64,000 nt of DNA from Vicia villosa (lineage: Eukaryota > Streptophyta > Magnoliopsida > Fabales > Fabaceae), in NCBI RefSeq assembly GCF_029867415.1, contig NC_081183.1:117232514-117296513 (forward strand), read 5' to 3'. The notes below the pieces were generated by a model. That model saw only the letters and a list, made by a program, of their open reading frames with translations, searched no databases and had not been told where the DNA came from. Numbering within the stretch: position 1 is the stretch's first letter; each line of letters begins with the position of its first letter. Below, in pieces: positions 23,815 to 37,551 of this stretch. A program made the translations under genes and the position numbers.

Positions 23815-24106
23815 CTTTTTTCCAATGGCGGAGCCAGAAATTTTACGGAGCCTGGGCAAAAAATTTATACCTTGTTTTTACTAATTTTACATCGTGTTTA
23901 TACTAATTTTACCCTTAATTTTGTCCAAATATTTTACACCCTGTTTTTAGTAATTTTGCCCTTAATTTTGTATAAAAATTATTATTTTTGCCCCTAGTGC
24001 TGTCTAAAAAATCAACTATTAGGTGGGGACTATACAACGAAAAGAGGGGTTGAGCCTGGGCGCGTGCCCGGGCTCGCTGGGCTATAGCTCCGCCCCTGCT
24101 TTTTTC
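23815..24106. mobile_element. hAT-like MITE (276 bp) with 8-bp target duplication
   Basis: The element 23823-24098 begins CAATGGCGGAGCC and ends CTATAGCTCCGCCCCTG (imperfect inverted termini). It is flanked by exact 8-bp repeats CTTTTTTC (23815-23822 and 24099-24106). The interior has three AATTTTRCCCTT-like repeats and no coding capacity. An 8-bp duplication is typical of hAT elements. Confidence 0.8.
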
Positions 24107-25406
<1,300 letters not shown>

Positions 25407-25679
25407 TAGAATATTTAGAATATTTACTAATAAAAAAACGAAATTCTTTTTCACTTTAGAATAAATTGAACTTTGAGAGATTATACAATATGATATAATG
25501 TAAAGTTTGGTTCAGGATATAATAGCATAAAAAAGTTCTTGCTGCCCAATTTTAATATATAATAATGAACTACTTTTTTTAATTCTCATTCTACTTTTTA
25601 AGAAAAATAATAATCAAATTAAAGCAATATTTTATAGATAGCCAAGTGGAAAATCCGGCTTACTCCAACAAAAATTTGG

Positions 25680-25681
<2 letters not shown>

Positions 25682-25767
<86 letters not shown>
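25682..25767. repeat. (TA)n microsatellite, about 86 bp
   Basis: Uninterrupted alternating TA. Confidence 0.98.
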
Positions 25768-25770
<3 letters not shown>

Positions 25771-25814
25771 CAGTTGAAATAGTGATATTAGTTAGGAGAG
25801 GGAAAAATAATGTG

Positions 25815-26337
25815 GTTGTAGATAGGGGTGGCAAAACGGGCCGCGTACCCCGCGCTCGTTCCGCCTAATGTCCGCCAAAAAGCGAGCGGGGCGGACAAGT
25901 CCGTCAAGTAAAATGGACATGAAAATCATGCCCGCCCCGTCAAGGTGGTGGGCGGCGGGTTTGTCCGCCTATTTGTTTATTTATTTTTTAATAGATTAAT
26001 AGTTTTTTTTATCTTTCAATAAGTTTTTCACTTATTTTTTAGCACAATTTTTTTATAAAAGCATCTTTTAAATAAAAAATATTACATATATTTATAAATA
26101 AATGTATAAAATAAAATCATCACGAATTTGAATTACTAGAATTAACTAAAAAATGGCGAACTTAAGGCGAGACGAGCTTAACAAATAGGTGAGGCGGACT
26201 TTAGCAGACGACGAGCTTTGGCGGGACGGACTTTGGTGGGATGCGGATCCAAAATCCCAACCCAACCTGCTGTTTTTTGGCGGGTGCGCTGACCGGCCCG
26301 GCCCATCACCGCCCGTTTTGTCACCCCTAATGGTAGA
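25815..26337. mobile_element. hAT-like MITE (507 bp) with TAGGGGTGGCAAAACGGG ends
   Basis: The terminal inverted repeats TAGGGGTGGCAAAACGGGC (from 25823) and GCCCGTTTTGTCACCCCTA (to 26329) match at all but one position. Flanking 8-mers GTTGTAGA and ATGGTAGA agree at six of eight positions, fitting a diverged hAT target duplication. The subterminal parts are GC-rich with inverted CCGCC/GGCGG words and the centre is AT-rich. No transposase frame is present. Confidence 0.75.
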
Positions 26338-26409
26338 TACTAGAGAAGAGATACAATCTAGTATAGTAAGGGTAGATACTAGAGAAGAAATACAATCTAG
26401 TATAGTAAG
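26332..26409. repeat. 38-39-bp tandem duplication next to the MITE
   Basis: GTAGATACTAGAGAAGARAT followed by ACAATCTAGTATAGTAAG occurs twice head to tail, the first copy overlapping the MITE's right target flank. Confidence 0.85.
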
Positions 26410-27508
26410 AACCAATAAGATCTCGTAAGACTTAATTGGTCCTTACGATTGAGTAAAATTATTATTAATTTTAATTTGAGGGAAATAATTAAATACAATA
26501 AATATTAGTAGACGGGTGAGATAAGTGTTAAATACTCCATTTATATATTTTTGAATATTAAAATTAGCTTTATGTTTTCTGACTTTTACACTGAAGACGA
26601 TAATGGGCATATAAAATTTGTCTGTAGTGAAATTAGACAAAGCTTTCATTTCAATGATGGAACACTATGCTTAATTTTATACATATTGATTTCTTTAAGA
26701 ATAGAGTAGGTTTACCTAATTATTGGTCCAAATAATTGTTTTGCTTGTGTTTGGCATATGCTCCCTTCTTTCTTTTTATATTACTAATAAACATTTTGGT
26801 GACTACAAGCAAATGATTGGTTCTTGCTTTTAGAACTCTCCTTTCAAACATTGCTTTGAAAAGGTGCATGGTGGCAAGCAACTGGCAAGGATAAGGTAGA
26901 AATTGGAATGATAAGGAAGAGTGACGCGTGTCTAGCGTGGCACTTTGATTGAGGATCTATACGTCTTAAAGAAGGGATAAAGGTACAATGCAAAGAAGTG
27001 TAGGAACTTGCAAGTGGGTTTCCATGTGACTTGTTAGTTTATTCTTTGGAGTTATAGCAGCCAAAAAGTTTATTCTATAAAATTTCCAACTTGTTTGTGG
27101 AATTAAAAGTTATACACGACTCTAGAGGAGTGCTAATGATTGTCTTTTGAACACCATCTCTTTCGGTTTAAGGACATGTTTGTGGTCAAGATACCAATTG
27201 ATTAAGAATCAATTTTTTTTCAAAAATCATAAGCATCAAATTATTTCATATTTATAGTAACAAAAAAAAATAATGAAGGTACAATGCAAAATATGGTTTT
27301 GCAACCAAGCAAAACCAAAAGCATAAATAAGTGTTACCAATAGACATAATTTAATTAAGTAAATCCGGATGCATATATTTACATATTCATCTAACTGCAA
27401 AACTCTGATCTGATACTAAAATATAGAAATGAACTCATTTCTTATTGGTTGCAAAAGAATTGTAATTACAAAAAGTATATACATTTCAAAACCAGACTTT
27501 CGCCTCAC
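26410..27508. other. Spacer and probable 3' UTR of the TBC gene
   Basis: No open frame or repeat of note. The part near 27300-27508 is probably transcribed as the 3' UTR of the minus-strand TBC gene; no definite polyadenylation site is assigned. Confidence 0.35.
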
Positions 27509-30500
27509 TCACATCTCAGACAAAAGGTTGCTGATTTTCCGAAGCTCCTTTAGTGCGGTCATGGCAGTAACCTGCCCTTTTCCAACTAGAATGTTCTTGG
27601 ATAAATTGTCCGACGAGGCTCCCTGGCCTCGATCCGGTTGGAAAACAGACTCAATCACCTGCACCATAAAAAACAAAGCTTAAGGTAACAAGTTTGAAAC
27701 CAGGGAAAAAAGGAAAATAGTTTTGAGGTCTATAGAATTTGATGTGAAAACGAAGTTAAGTAAGAAAGAATATTACCTGAATATGGTCAAGCATAGACTG
27801 CCCAATATTCTTTAAAGTTCCCATCACATTTTGATCAACAGAATCTCCTCTGGAACTAACAGAACTACAATGTCCATTAACAGCAGGTGAGGCTGGTGGC
27901 GGTGATGAGTTACTTTGATTGCTATTATTGTTGGCAGACTTCGTAGCCTCGGCAGCACCTCCTACTTTCTCAGAGTTAACATCAACGGTATTCCGTCCAA
28001 AATTCCAAAACCACTGGAATTTATTCTGTTTTCTCTCTTTAGGGGCTGTGGATGAGCTTCCTGCATCGTCGTTATCGCATCCTGATGTCTCAGGTAAGTT
28101 CTGAGGAGGATCAGAGACTGGAGAGGGTGAATCACAAGGGATGGTATCTGAAGTTTCATTGCATTGATGATTTCCTTGATTATCATTATTGCATTCTGAC
28201 GTTGGAGGCATGTTCTCGGGAGGATCAGAGATTGGAAGAGGTGAATCAATATGACAGGTATCTGAAGTTTCATTACATTCGTCAAGGGATAAAAAAGATG
28301 TAGCACTATTTTTTTCTGAGGCAATTTCAGTATCATTGGCCTCATTAGGAGGACTGACAGAGTCAGAATATATAGACGAATCTCCATCGCGGCCAGAATT
28401 TCTGCTTGGACATTTATCATCAGATGAGTAGTTGTTGTCACTATTACTGCCACTATCTTGTCGCTCTACTTCAACTGCTTCAGAAAGATTATCCTGTTCA
28501 CTTATGATTTCATCATGATGCTGCTCATGTTCTGTGTTTTCCTCAGCGCCAAGTGCTTTACGCAGATCTTCTAACAAACTGCGTCTAAACGATGGTTTAG
28601 ATCCTCTTTGCCCGCTTAGAACCCTTGATGGAGGTGGGTCAGATTCTGTTCTTCTCAAACGTAATTTCATCTTTTCTGTCCATCCTTTCTTCCGAGTTGG
28701 AACCTGATTTTTTGCACCATCTTGTTTACGTTCTTCGGCCTTTTGGGCTTCGGCCTTTTGGGCGTTTCTCCACTTTTCTTCCCAGTAGCTATCGGGTATA
28801 AAATTCAGAGGAGTTTTCGGTGACACAGATTCAGACGGAAGGGTCACAGATCTCGTAGATGTCGTTTTACTTTGGTAACGAGAGCCCAAAAGCAAATGTG
28901 ACGAGGATGAAATATCAATACTTAAAGCAAGATCCTGCAAGGATTTAGCCTTCTTTAGTATTTTTTCAATAGTGATGTTTTCGGGGAAGTTGAGTAGTCT
29001 CTGGAGACAGGTTGTTGGATTTTCAGTTGCAAGTAGAGAAGACCTTAAATAAAGTATCATTGCTACAGCAATAGATGAGATAAATGCCCCGCGGGGTGAA
29101 TGTAAGATCCTGAAGCCATAATCTATGTTGTCATCCGCACTATTTTCTATTTTGCTATTATCTGATGCAAAGATCTCATCCCAAATGATAAGTAATTTGT
29201 CAAGTGAAAACTCTCGTCCAAATAAAACCCGCAACCACCGGAGATAAAAGTACTGCGGTTCAACCCCAAGATCCAAAAGATGGTTATGAAGAGAAGAATC
29301 AGCAAGAGATAACAAATGATACAACGCCATAGAAGCTTCAATCACAGGAGGCAAGCCAGTATGGGAGCTAGCTACAGGAGATGAAACGAAGAAATCCGCC
29401 ATTGCAACTGAACCATTGGCCCCTTTCATTAAAGCATCAAACATACAGTAAGCATCATGTTCCATGAATTTCTCAGATAATACGATGCCAAGTTCACCTT
29501 CAGCTCCATATGCATCACTTAGTAATACAATGGACTGTATCTCGGGTTCAAGTTCGTCAAGACTGCCTGCTTTCATTGCATTTACATGGGATCCGATTTC
29601 ATCCTCCATCATGTCTGGGGATTTCCTAAAATCAAAGCTGTAATTAAGATCATGCTCTTGACATAAAAGAATATCAAACCGGTCTGTAAAGTGATCTTTA
29701 TAAAGCTTCCGAACTTCTGAGAGACGTTCCAAATCAACTTGGAGAACATAAAGCAGAGGAGCCATTAATTCATGCATTCCTATAAAAAAGTTAATGAAAG
29801 CAAACCATTAATGTAATGTAAACAGTTTTCACAGCATATACCTTGAAAATAGCAAAATTAGTTATACTAGTTATCCGAAAGCAAGGAAGCCAAACTGATT
29901 GAATTTACATTTTACCATATAAAGGTTTCTCAACAATAATCAAATAAAATGTAAGTTAGCTATATTTAAGAAATTGGCGTTATAAGGAAAATAGCAACAC
30001 CTGAAAATGAGAGCATAAACAAAATGGAGGTAAATTTGATTAAGATTGAAGAATTGGTTAGCTGAGAAATTTACCTTGTCTATAACCACATTCTGGGTGC
30101 TTGAGACACCATAGCAATAAAATGCGTCTCAACATGCCTTGGCATCCTAGTGATTGGAAATAACTGTCATGTTCTGGGTATAAACGTGACAAATCTTGAT
30201 CAACCAATCTTTCTAGCTCTGCGTTGCGGAAAAAGCGACTCCATGTACTATCTGCAATTCAAGGTCATATTATATTCATCACAGATAAAATTAAAATTTT
30301 CTTACCTGCACAAAACAAAGAGGGCTATCAGAAGTTTGCAGGAAAATAACTAAGATTTACCTGGATTTTGTGAAAGTGGATTGTCCATGACAAGATTCCG
30401 TGAGTTAGTTCCATTCTTTGGAGAAGGGGCTTCGGCAAGGAGGCGCCTTCTCAAACTTGCGTACCTAACAAAACAAAGTTCGTGATTACTATGTGTATAA

Positions 30501-31402
30501 GCAAGAAACACAATAAGCTTGCAACGTGCATTAATTTTTAGAGTGCAATAACAACAAACATACAAAATCCCAGTATCAAACAAAACAACTCTTCTTCACA
30601 ATACCAGGTAAACACTGAATACATAAACTACACAGGCAATCTTCAATTCCATAATAATAAGAAACTCAATCTTCTTCCATTTTCTGCCAATGAAATTGCA
30701 ATATGCCAATCTATAGTCTCAAAGAAAACAAGTAGTTTCGCCTTCACACAAATTAATACACCCAAAATACATATTGGGTGAAAAACACCTCCGAAAACTC
30801 CAATACACCCAAAATACAAATTTTCGCAAAAGAAACTCATCGAACTTCTAGTGTTTCAGCATGACTTTATCTTCATGTTGCACCATAAAAACAAACACAA
30901 AAAACCAAATTTCTGGAAAACATTCTTTACTGTTGAAAATGAAAACAAACGAAATCAAAACAAAATCAGCATAGTTTACTATATTGATAAGAACTCATGC
31001 ATAACCAACATCAATATAAGTAGGAAAAAAAATTAAGTACCATACGATCTATAAATATAATAAGCATTGAATTTTAAAGAATCTAATTTAAGAACCCTTA
31101 ACTAACTTTACCAAAAATAAATTAATTAATTAATTAAACCCAAAACTCAAAATACAATAAAATAAAATACAAACACTGAAACACTTGATTTCAAAGGTGA
31201 TTTACCTCCTTCTACAATCCGCAGTAACTCGACGAAGATCATCAATGGAAGCCGCAGAAGAAGACGGCAAAACTCCAAGATTGATACGCCACTGCAAACC
31301 TCTAAGATCACTGAATCGCGGCTTCTCCGGCGCCGATCTCTGAGAAGCAGAATCGGAGCTCAAAATCGGCGATAACAATGGATCCACCACAGCTTGCTGC
31401 AT
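27509..31402 (-). CDS. TBC1D5-like Rab GTPase-activating protein (5 exons, 876 aa)
   Basis: Coding exons on the minus strand are 31402-31206, 30464-30361, 30251-30075, 29779-27777 and 27658-27509 (TGA); all introns are GT-AG and the total of 2,631 nt is in frame. The TBC domain starts after LRGLQWRINLGVLP (exon 1). It carries the arginine finger in LVDQDLSRLYPE (Arg123) and the glutamine finger in GYRQGMHELMAPLLYVL (Gln159), and then EHDAYCMFDALM and the C-terminal YLRWLRVLFGREFSLDKLLIIWDEIF. From about residue 480 the protein is disordered: a Lys/Arg-rich patch (RKKGWTEKMKLRLRR), acidic and Ser-rich stretches, and a repeated CNETSDT...SDPP segment. The final exon adds a helical tail (TAMTALKELRKISNLLSEM). 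The QGMHEL..P and EHDAY signatures match the TBC1D5 subfamily, whose animal member acts on Rab7 at endosomes with retromer. The plant role is inferred. Both catalytic residues are kept, so an active GAP is expected. Confidence 0.92.
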
Positions 31403-33440
31403 GACCGTGAAAAATTCTCCTAGAATCCAGAAAAAAACGGAACCCGAAGATATATAAACAGCCCAAAAAATGCCTAAAATTAAGTTGAGTTCAATTTAAA
31501 GAACCAAAACCCTAACTAACTTTTTTTTTTTTCTGGAATTGAAAGAAAAAGTTCAATAAATTGAAGTTGGAAGGGGAATATAAAGAGAGAAAAATAATTG
31601 AAGTGAGTTAATAGTTAGCAGAGAAATTCAATAATTTGGAGAGAGATGGAGAAGGGAGATAGAAGAGAATAAGAAGTTTGTATTTGTGTAGAGAGAAGAA
31701 GATGGTGTGGAAAAGGTGATTGTGCTTGGTGTGAGCTTGCTTGACCTGTGGGAAGGTTTGTTGAGTTGTCTTATTCTTCTAAAATTCCACATTATTTTGT
31801 GCCCTTCTTCATTATTATTACTACTATCTTCTTTCTTTGTTGTCTTGAATTTACCTACGTTTTAAATTAAAAAAATTAAAAAAAATACTATTGTTAACTT
31901 TTCTTTAAAAACTCATTATTTATTATGGTGTGATACACTGTAGCTGTTAATTTTTTAATTTCTTTTTAATTTCAAAATTAGTATTATCTTGTGGGGTGGG
32001 TATATATTGACTAGAATGATTGACTCAATGAAGATTATTATAAACAAAATGAAATTTCATTAAAGATTTAACATTATTGGAGATTTAAAATTGAATAAGA
32101 TAAAAATTAAATTTTTATTGTCGAAACAAATATAAAATTTTAATTATGTTAATTATTTAAGAGATTACTAATTAGTATACCGTAAAATTGGTTATACGCG
32201 TGTTTAATTAAATTATATGAAACAACATTTTTTTATAAAATCGTGTGTAAATTTATTTTAAATATACGTAATTTATTTTTATTTAATGTGCATATAAAAA
32301 AGTTTTACATTAATATTATAAATTAGTGTGTAAATTTATTTTAAATATACATAATTTATTTTTATTTAATGTGCGTGTAAAAAAGTTTTATATTAATATT
32401 ATAAATTAGTAGGTAAAATTATTTTAAATATACATTATTTATTTTATTTAATGTGCGTATAAAAAAAATTTACATTAATAATGTGAGAGGAGCACATTCT
32501 AAGGACCAAAGCGTTTCACTGTTAAATAATTAAATAATATATAGATATTAATTTTATAATTTTTTATGCATATTTATAGAACTAGTTATTTTAATCAATT
32601 TTTTTAATAATGAAAATACAAAATCATTCTAGATAATATTAAAATTATTGTTTTATAAATATTTAATTAATCTGATTTGATAGTTCCTTTATGATGATTT
32701 TAATATTTTCCATTTTGAAAATAAAATTGATATTTTGGGTGGTTTTCTAGTCAATAATGACTGCTTTATTTATTTGTATTTTTTTTTGTGAATAGATATT
32801 GATAGTTGATTTAGCCACTTGTATTGTGCATTTGGTATTTTGCTTTTAGTTTCACAGCTGTTTCTAGAAAAAAAGGATATGTTTTATGTGATGTATAAAT
32901 TTTTGGAAAGAGCATGCATATACTTTATTGTTTGTTTGGTAAAATATTTAGGGTTAAATAAATTTTTAGTTTTAATAAATATTGCAGCTTTTATTTTTAG
33001 TGTCTCTCTGCCTTTGAACAACGGTTTTTATTTAAGAACATTGCTAAAATTTAGGAGAGACTAATAATAAAACTGTAATATTTAAGTAATATTTATAGGG
33101 ATAAAAACTTATTTAACCTGATACATATTTTGTTTTGGATACAGTATACTATGTTTTTACTATTGGTTTATTATCATTAGTCCCACGCAATAACTTCAAT
33201 TTTCATATTTTTATTTATTTAAAAAAGACAGCTTGTTAGTTTTTTTTCTTGGAATTATTGTTTTTTTTTATATCAATAATTAAAAGAATTATTGACATTT
33301 TTTTATATATATTTTGTTAATAATACATATAAATACAATGCTTCCAAATACTTTAGCTTACATGATTTGTTTTTATTAATTTATTTAAACGGTTAGTTAA
33401 AATTAAATTGTTGTTTTACTGTTCATTTTCCCTAACATTT
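31403..33440. other. 5' flank of the TBC gene and AT-rich spacer
   Basis: The bases just upstream of the ATG (31403-31740) are purine-rich on the + strand (GAGAGAGAAGAAG), fitting a pyrimidine-rich 5' UTR of the minus-strand gene. Beyond 31800 the sequence is AT-rich without coding signs. Confidence 0.4.
32243..32490. repeat. 83-bp tandem repeat, three copies
   Basis: Units starting GTGTGTAAATTTATTTTAAA begin at 32243, 32326 and 32409 (the third diverged, GTAGGTAAAA), an exact 83-bp spacing. Confidence 0.85.
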
Positions 33441-34183
33441 TTTTATTCTATTGTCTTCACAATGCAAGATCCCCACTTTTTATTTATCTGTATTCCCTGA
33501 AGCGGTTCCGACTAGCAATACCAATAATGCAACAACTAAACAATCAACAAGATCACCTCATTCCAAAACCTTCACACAAGCGGTTAACAATGTATGCATG
33601 CAACATCCCATTGAGTCAACTCCCCACTCCTTGTGTCAAAGGGGACAAAATCGCTATTGTCATACCAAAGGAAGAATATCAACTTAGGCTAGCATCCTAC
33701 AAACATAACCTGCATGGTCAAATCATATGGCCAAAGAGATCCACCCCCTCACAGTTGTTAGCTTACATGAAAAACTAAAAGAACAATGGACTTCAATCGG
33801 TAAATGAGGATTAACGTCTCTAGTAAGGCTTTCTTCGAGTTCTCATTCCCGAGCATAGAAGATGTGAGTATAGTCAGGTCAATATCATCATGTAACTTAA
33901 ACCTGGGTACGCTCAACCTCTTCACTTGGACTAAAGACTTTGTGCCTTCCAACTTCAATCAAACATTTGCACAAGTATGGATCTGTATTCTTGGTTTGTC
34001 CCAAGAATATTGGAGGCCAAAGATTTTATTTGCTATTGCGAGTAACATTTGTACTCCTATATGTATAGACTTTGCTTCAAGTAAACCCTCTTTTGACAGT
34101 TTTGGACACTTTGTGAGGGTGTTAATTGATTTGGATCTAATGAAAGAACTAACCTATAAAGTTTTAGTGGAAAGGGTTGGTTT

Positions 34184-35995
34184 TATAACAACCATGCATA
34201 ACATATATCTAGAATAATGCGATACATAGCTAAAAGGTGGTATTGAAATCATACAATACGCCTAAACGGCCATAAGTTCATGTGTAAGGTACATACATCA
34301 CTAGTAATCCAAAATACTTAACCATAACATAGCCAAAAAGAACAAAATACAATAACGGAAAATATCACAAGACATCTATCACGCCCATCTCTAAACTTCC
34401 TTGCTTATTCCCTTCTCCTCCTGAGAAGAGGCACCTGCAAAATAATAATAGGAATGAGGTGAGATACTAATCTCAGTGGGTTTCCCTATCTCAAGGTCCA
34501 CTCAATTCTGCAAGGTTGTACCAATGTTGTTAGCAGAAAGACTATTTCCTTCCGATTCCGAAGCATCTCACTTCACCTTATCGGAAATCCTTATCTCAAC
34601 ATACAACTGTCAAATAAAATAGACTATAAGAAACATGGATTGACATCGAATCGCATCTCACGATTTGATTCCTCAAAGCCATAGAATTAACATTGATTTA
34701 CATCTCACAATTCAATTTCTCAAAGCCATAGAATTAACATCGAATTGCATCTCACAATTCAATTTCTCAAAGCCATAGAATTAACATCGAATTGCATCTC
34801 ACAATTCAATTCTCAATAATGAAGACAAAGAGGGGAAGGTATTGGTTCGCAAGCATTACACCCGAGAACGACCTTCAATATATGGCCTAGGAGCATCCTT
34901 GGACATTGCATCGCAAGGACAACCACATATAAGTAACAAGCATCGCACCGTTACTACCCTTATGTCCATTATATAACCCTTGTTCATGACACAACATTGT
35001 TAGTTAACCTCTGTTAATCCTTCTCAATATGTACCCTAAGGTTTGTCTCACCAAGCTTTGCTTTTATTAATCAAGATATACGCTTGGATTTTTGTAATTT
35101 TTAGGAGCATGATAAGGTTATGGAAGATTAGGCATCTCGTAGCCCTTTCAGTTAGCTTTCCAACGCCTCTGATGGCGCCTAATTCTGAGTTACGGAACTC
35201 AAGTTATGCTATTTTCCAATCTGTTTTTTTTTTCAATGCAGTCTCAGGAAAATCGATTTTCAATATGGGGGAATCGCTTTCCAATATGGGGAAATTGATT
35301 TCCTATAACTTAGACTAAAAATTTACCTATTTTTCTGCATAAAACCAATTCCAGAACATCTAATTCAATCCCAAAAGACCCAAACATGGTAGAATCATTA
35401 TTAACACGAATTTACAAGGAAAATAACATAGAAACTCAACATGCATTGCAATCAACACAATTATCAAGCTCATATAATGCATACAATCATATGACTCAAT
35501 ATGCATGTTCATGAATCAATAATCAATAGAAGTCATGCTCCATATTTATATACAACACAAAATCAGCAAGTCCCACAAGAACATACCATAAATTTCTATG
35601 AACCCTAAGCCCCAATTATACAATTATAACTCCTACCCAAGAATCTATCTAGAAACCCACCTGGAGATGATAAGGATGAGGTGATGATGGAATCAGCGGA
35701 AATGTTGCATGCAAGGAGTTGTTCTTCTCCTTCCTCTTCCCTCTCTTCTTGCTCTTGTTTTGAATTTCTCTAAGTGGAAGGAACAAAAAAATGAATTAGA
35801 CTCCATAAATTGGTTTATGTAATTTACAAGTGAAAGGACTATTCTGCCCTCTACTTAAACTTCCATAAACTAATTATGTTCAACTTCACTAACTTTATTC
35901 TAACATTCCCCTCTAATTACTATTCATCATCATAATTATGCTTAACTATCAATATTGGTATAATTAGTGGTGATTAATAACCTAAGTATGTTACA
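34184..35995 (-). mobile_element. Solo LTR (1,812 bp) inserted in the LINE, TSD GGTTT
   Basis: The insertion splits LINE ORF1 in mid-domain. GGTTT at 34179-34183 is repeated at 35996-36000. The right end is ...TATGTTACA and the left end TATAACAACC, close to the TGTAACA.../...TGTTACA ends seen in the gypsy element at 57441 (the left TG has apparently become TA). Its internal layout (a GAATGAGGTGAGATACTAATCTCAG region, then a tandem repeat) resembles the minus-oriented LTR at 57441-60092. No coding sequence. Orientation is inferred from that resemblance. Confidence 0.65.
34641..34815. repeat. 47-bp tandem repeat, about four copies, in the solo LTR
   Basis: The word CATCTCA starts at 34654, 34701, 34748 and 34795, a strict 47-bp period (unit contains CTCAAAGCCATAGAATTAAC). 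Confidence 0.9.
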
Positions 35996-36863
35996 GGTTT
36001 TATGTTTTTTTTTGTTGAAGTGGGATATGAAAAACTTCCGGAGTTTTGTTCTTTGTGTAACTGTTTTTGCTAAAGTATGGTTTGCCTAGAATAAAGCTAG
36101 TTTTGAAGGAACCACTTTGGATTGGAAAACTTGTACCAAAAACATTAATAGTAGGGTCATTCGCAAAATTGTAGGGTCAGTGATGCTCTCAGTATTGTCG
36201 ACTTATATATTCTTAAAGGTCTCACTATCAACATAAACCAGCTTTTGGTTTGAAGAAGCATTTATGCTCTTTGGAAGTCTCCCTCCCATGGTTGGATCAA
36301 AGGTTATGTTGATGGTGTGGCCATTGAGACTCCTTCTTTGTGCGCCTGTGGTTTGAGGTTCAAAAATTCCAATGGAGACCATGTTGGTTCTTTCTCTTAT
36401 ATCATTGGAAATGGTAATGCCCTTATTGCTGAATTTATGGGAGTGATTATGGCTTTGGAAGTTACTTTTGACAAGAATTGGGACAACATTTGGATTAAGT
36501 CTGACTTTTTAACCGTGGTTAGGGTAATTCACAATACAAATCTTGTCCCCTGCTCTATCAGAAGTCTTTGGTTAAGTTGCTTTGAAAATTTCAAGAATCT
36601 TTGGCTTATGATAACTCATATATAGGGAGGAAAACTCTTGTGTCGATTCGATTACTACCTTTGGCCTTAGGAATAAGCACCATTCTTTGTATAATCATGT
36701 AATTGAAGAGGCCATGGGAAAAAAATTTGAACAAGTTTGATTTTTCCAAACTTAAATTGATGTCTTTTTGAGGGACTTTAGTCTTGATCCCCTTCTTTTG
36801 TATCCTTCCTTTTACTGAATTCTTATTTTTTTCTTATAAAAAAATAATGTTAAATCTTTTTAG

Positions 36864-36868
36864 CTAGA
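36864..36868. repeat. Target-site duplication CTAGA, left copy
   Basis: CTAGA directly before TGTCATACCCC, repeated at 43914-43918. Confidence 0.92.
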
Positions 36869-37529
36869 TGTCATACCCCAAAATCTGCCCTCTCATTTTT
36901 AAACACAAAAATCTTCAAATGCGAAAATAATTGAAGAGGACACCCTAAGCTTTCCAACAAATTCAAAATTATTCCCAAATAATGAAAATTGAGAAAATTA
37001 TGGCTGGTGAAAGTTGAGAAATTTTGAGTCAGTGCATAAAGTCCAAATTGAGCAAATTCGTTATTGGGCCACAGTTTTAATCTAATCACCCCTTAAATTG
37101 TTTTATTTCAATTGTTTTGATTTATTCATTTAAATATTTCAAAATAAGCAAAATAAAAATAAATTAAGATCTTAGTGAGGTCCAATCTCATTTTCCTTTT
37201 AACCTAATGTTTTCTTATAAATAACTAACAACCCTTATTTTTAAGGATTCACCAACCATTCACCTCTACCAAATTCTCCGTTCCCATACATTACACAAAT
37301 CAAAGAATTCAAAACAAATCAAAGTGAGCTAAGCAATTAAGACCCCATGGATAACCATGGATACAAAGGGTGCTTACACCTTCCCTTTGTTTAACCTACC
37401 CCCCGAACTCAATCTCTTTCAAAAAGTTCTTTCCTGTTCTTTTAGCCTTTCCTAATTGGATAAAATAAAAGTCGGTGGCGACTCTTGCTATCCTCACATT
37501 TCAAAAGTCAATTCTACCACTGTATGACA
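36869..37529 (+). repeat. 5' LTR of the non-autonomous element
   Basis: 661 bp. TATAAATAA promoter at 37216, CCATGGATAACCATGGAT at about 37345, ACAAAGGG/CCCTTTGT inverted repeat at about 37362-37389, end TATGACA. Confidence 0.92.
37216..37224 (+). promoter_or_regulatory. TATA box of the 5' LTR
   Basis: TATAAATAA, repeated at 43601-43609 in the 3' LTR. Confidence 0.55.
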
Positions 37530-37533
37530 GAAT

Positions 37534-37551
37534 TGGCGACTCTGCTGGGGA
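37534..37551 (+). other. Primer-binding site (Ogre type)
   Basis: TGGCGACTCTGCTGGGGA begins 4 nt after the LTR end. The same 18 bases occur at 47547-47564. A tRNA-Arg primer is reported for Ogre elements; that assignment is from the literature, not shown here. Confidence 0.8.

Larger units (their letters stand above)
33440..36850 (+). mobile_element. Internally deleted LINE (ORF1 DUF4283 + zinc knuckle joined to ORF2 RNase H), split by a solo LTR
   Basis: ORF1 remains: 33620-33780 (KGDKIAIVIPKEEYQLRLASYKHNLHG) and 33804-34183, a DUF4283 domain (FTWTKDFVPSNFNQT, VWICILGLSQEYWRPKILFAIAS, FVRVLIDLDL). After the solo LTR at 34184-35995 the same frame resumes at 35996 with VEVGYEKLPEFCSLC, the start of a zinc knuckle. 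At about 36060-36240 the sequence jumps to the ORF2 C-terminal region, and 36250-36625 encodes an RNase H-like domain (CGLRFKNSNGDHVGSF, AEFMGVIMALE, IWIKSDFLTVV). Endonuclease and reverse transcriptase are absent. It ends at an A-rich CTTATAAAAAAATAATG near 36850. Stops at about 33777 and 36076 show it is dead. Confidence 0.8.

Noticed and set aside
28052..28453. Frames on either strand overlapping the TBC gene
   Set aside because: They are antisense or out-of-frame shadows of exon 4.
36871..37089. 72-codon minus-strand frame, repeated at 43258-43476
   Set aside because: It lies inside both LTRs of the non-autonomous element and is conserved only because the LTRs are copies.
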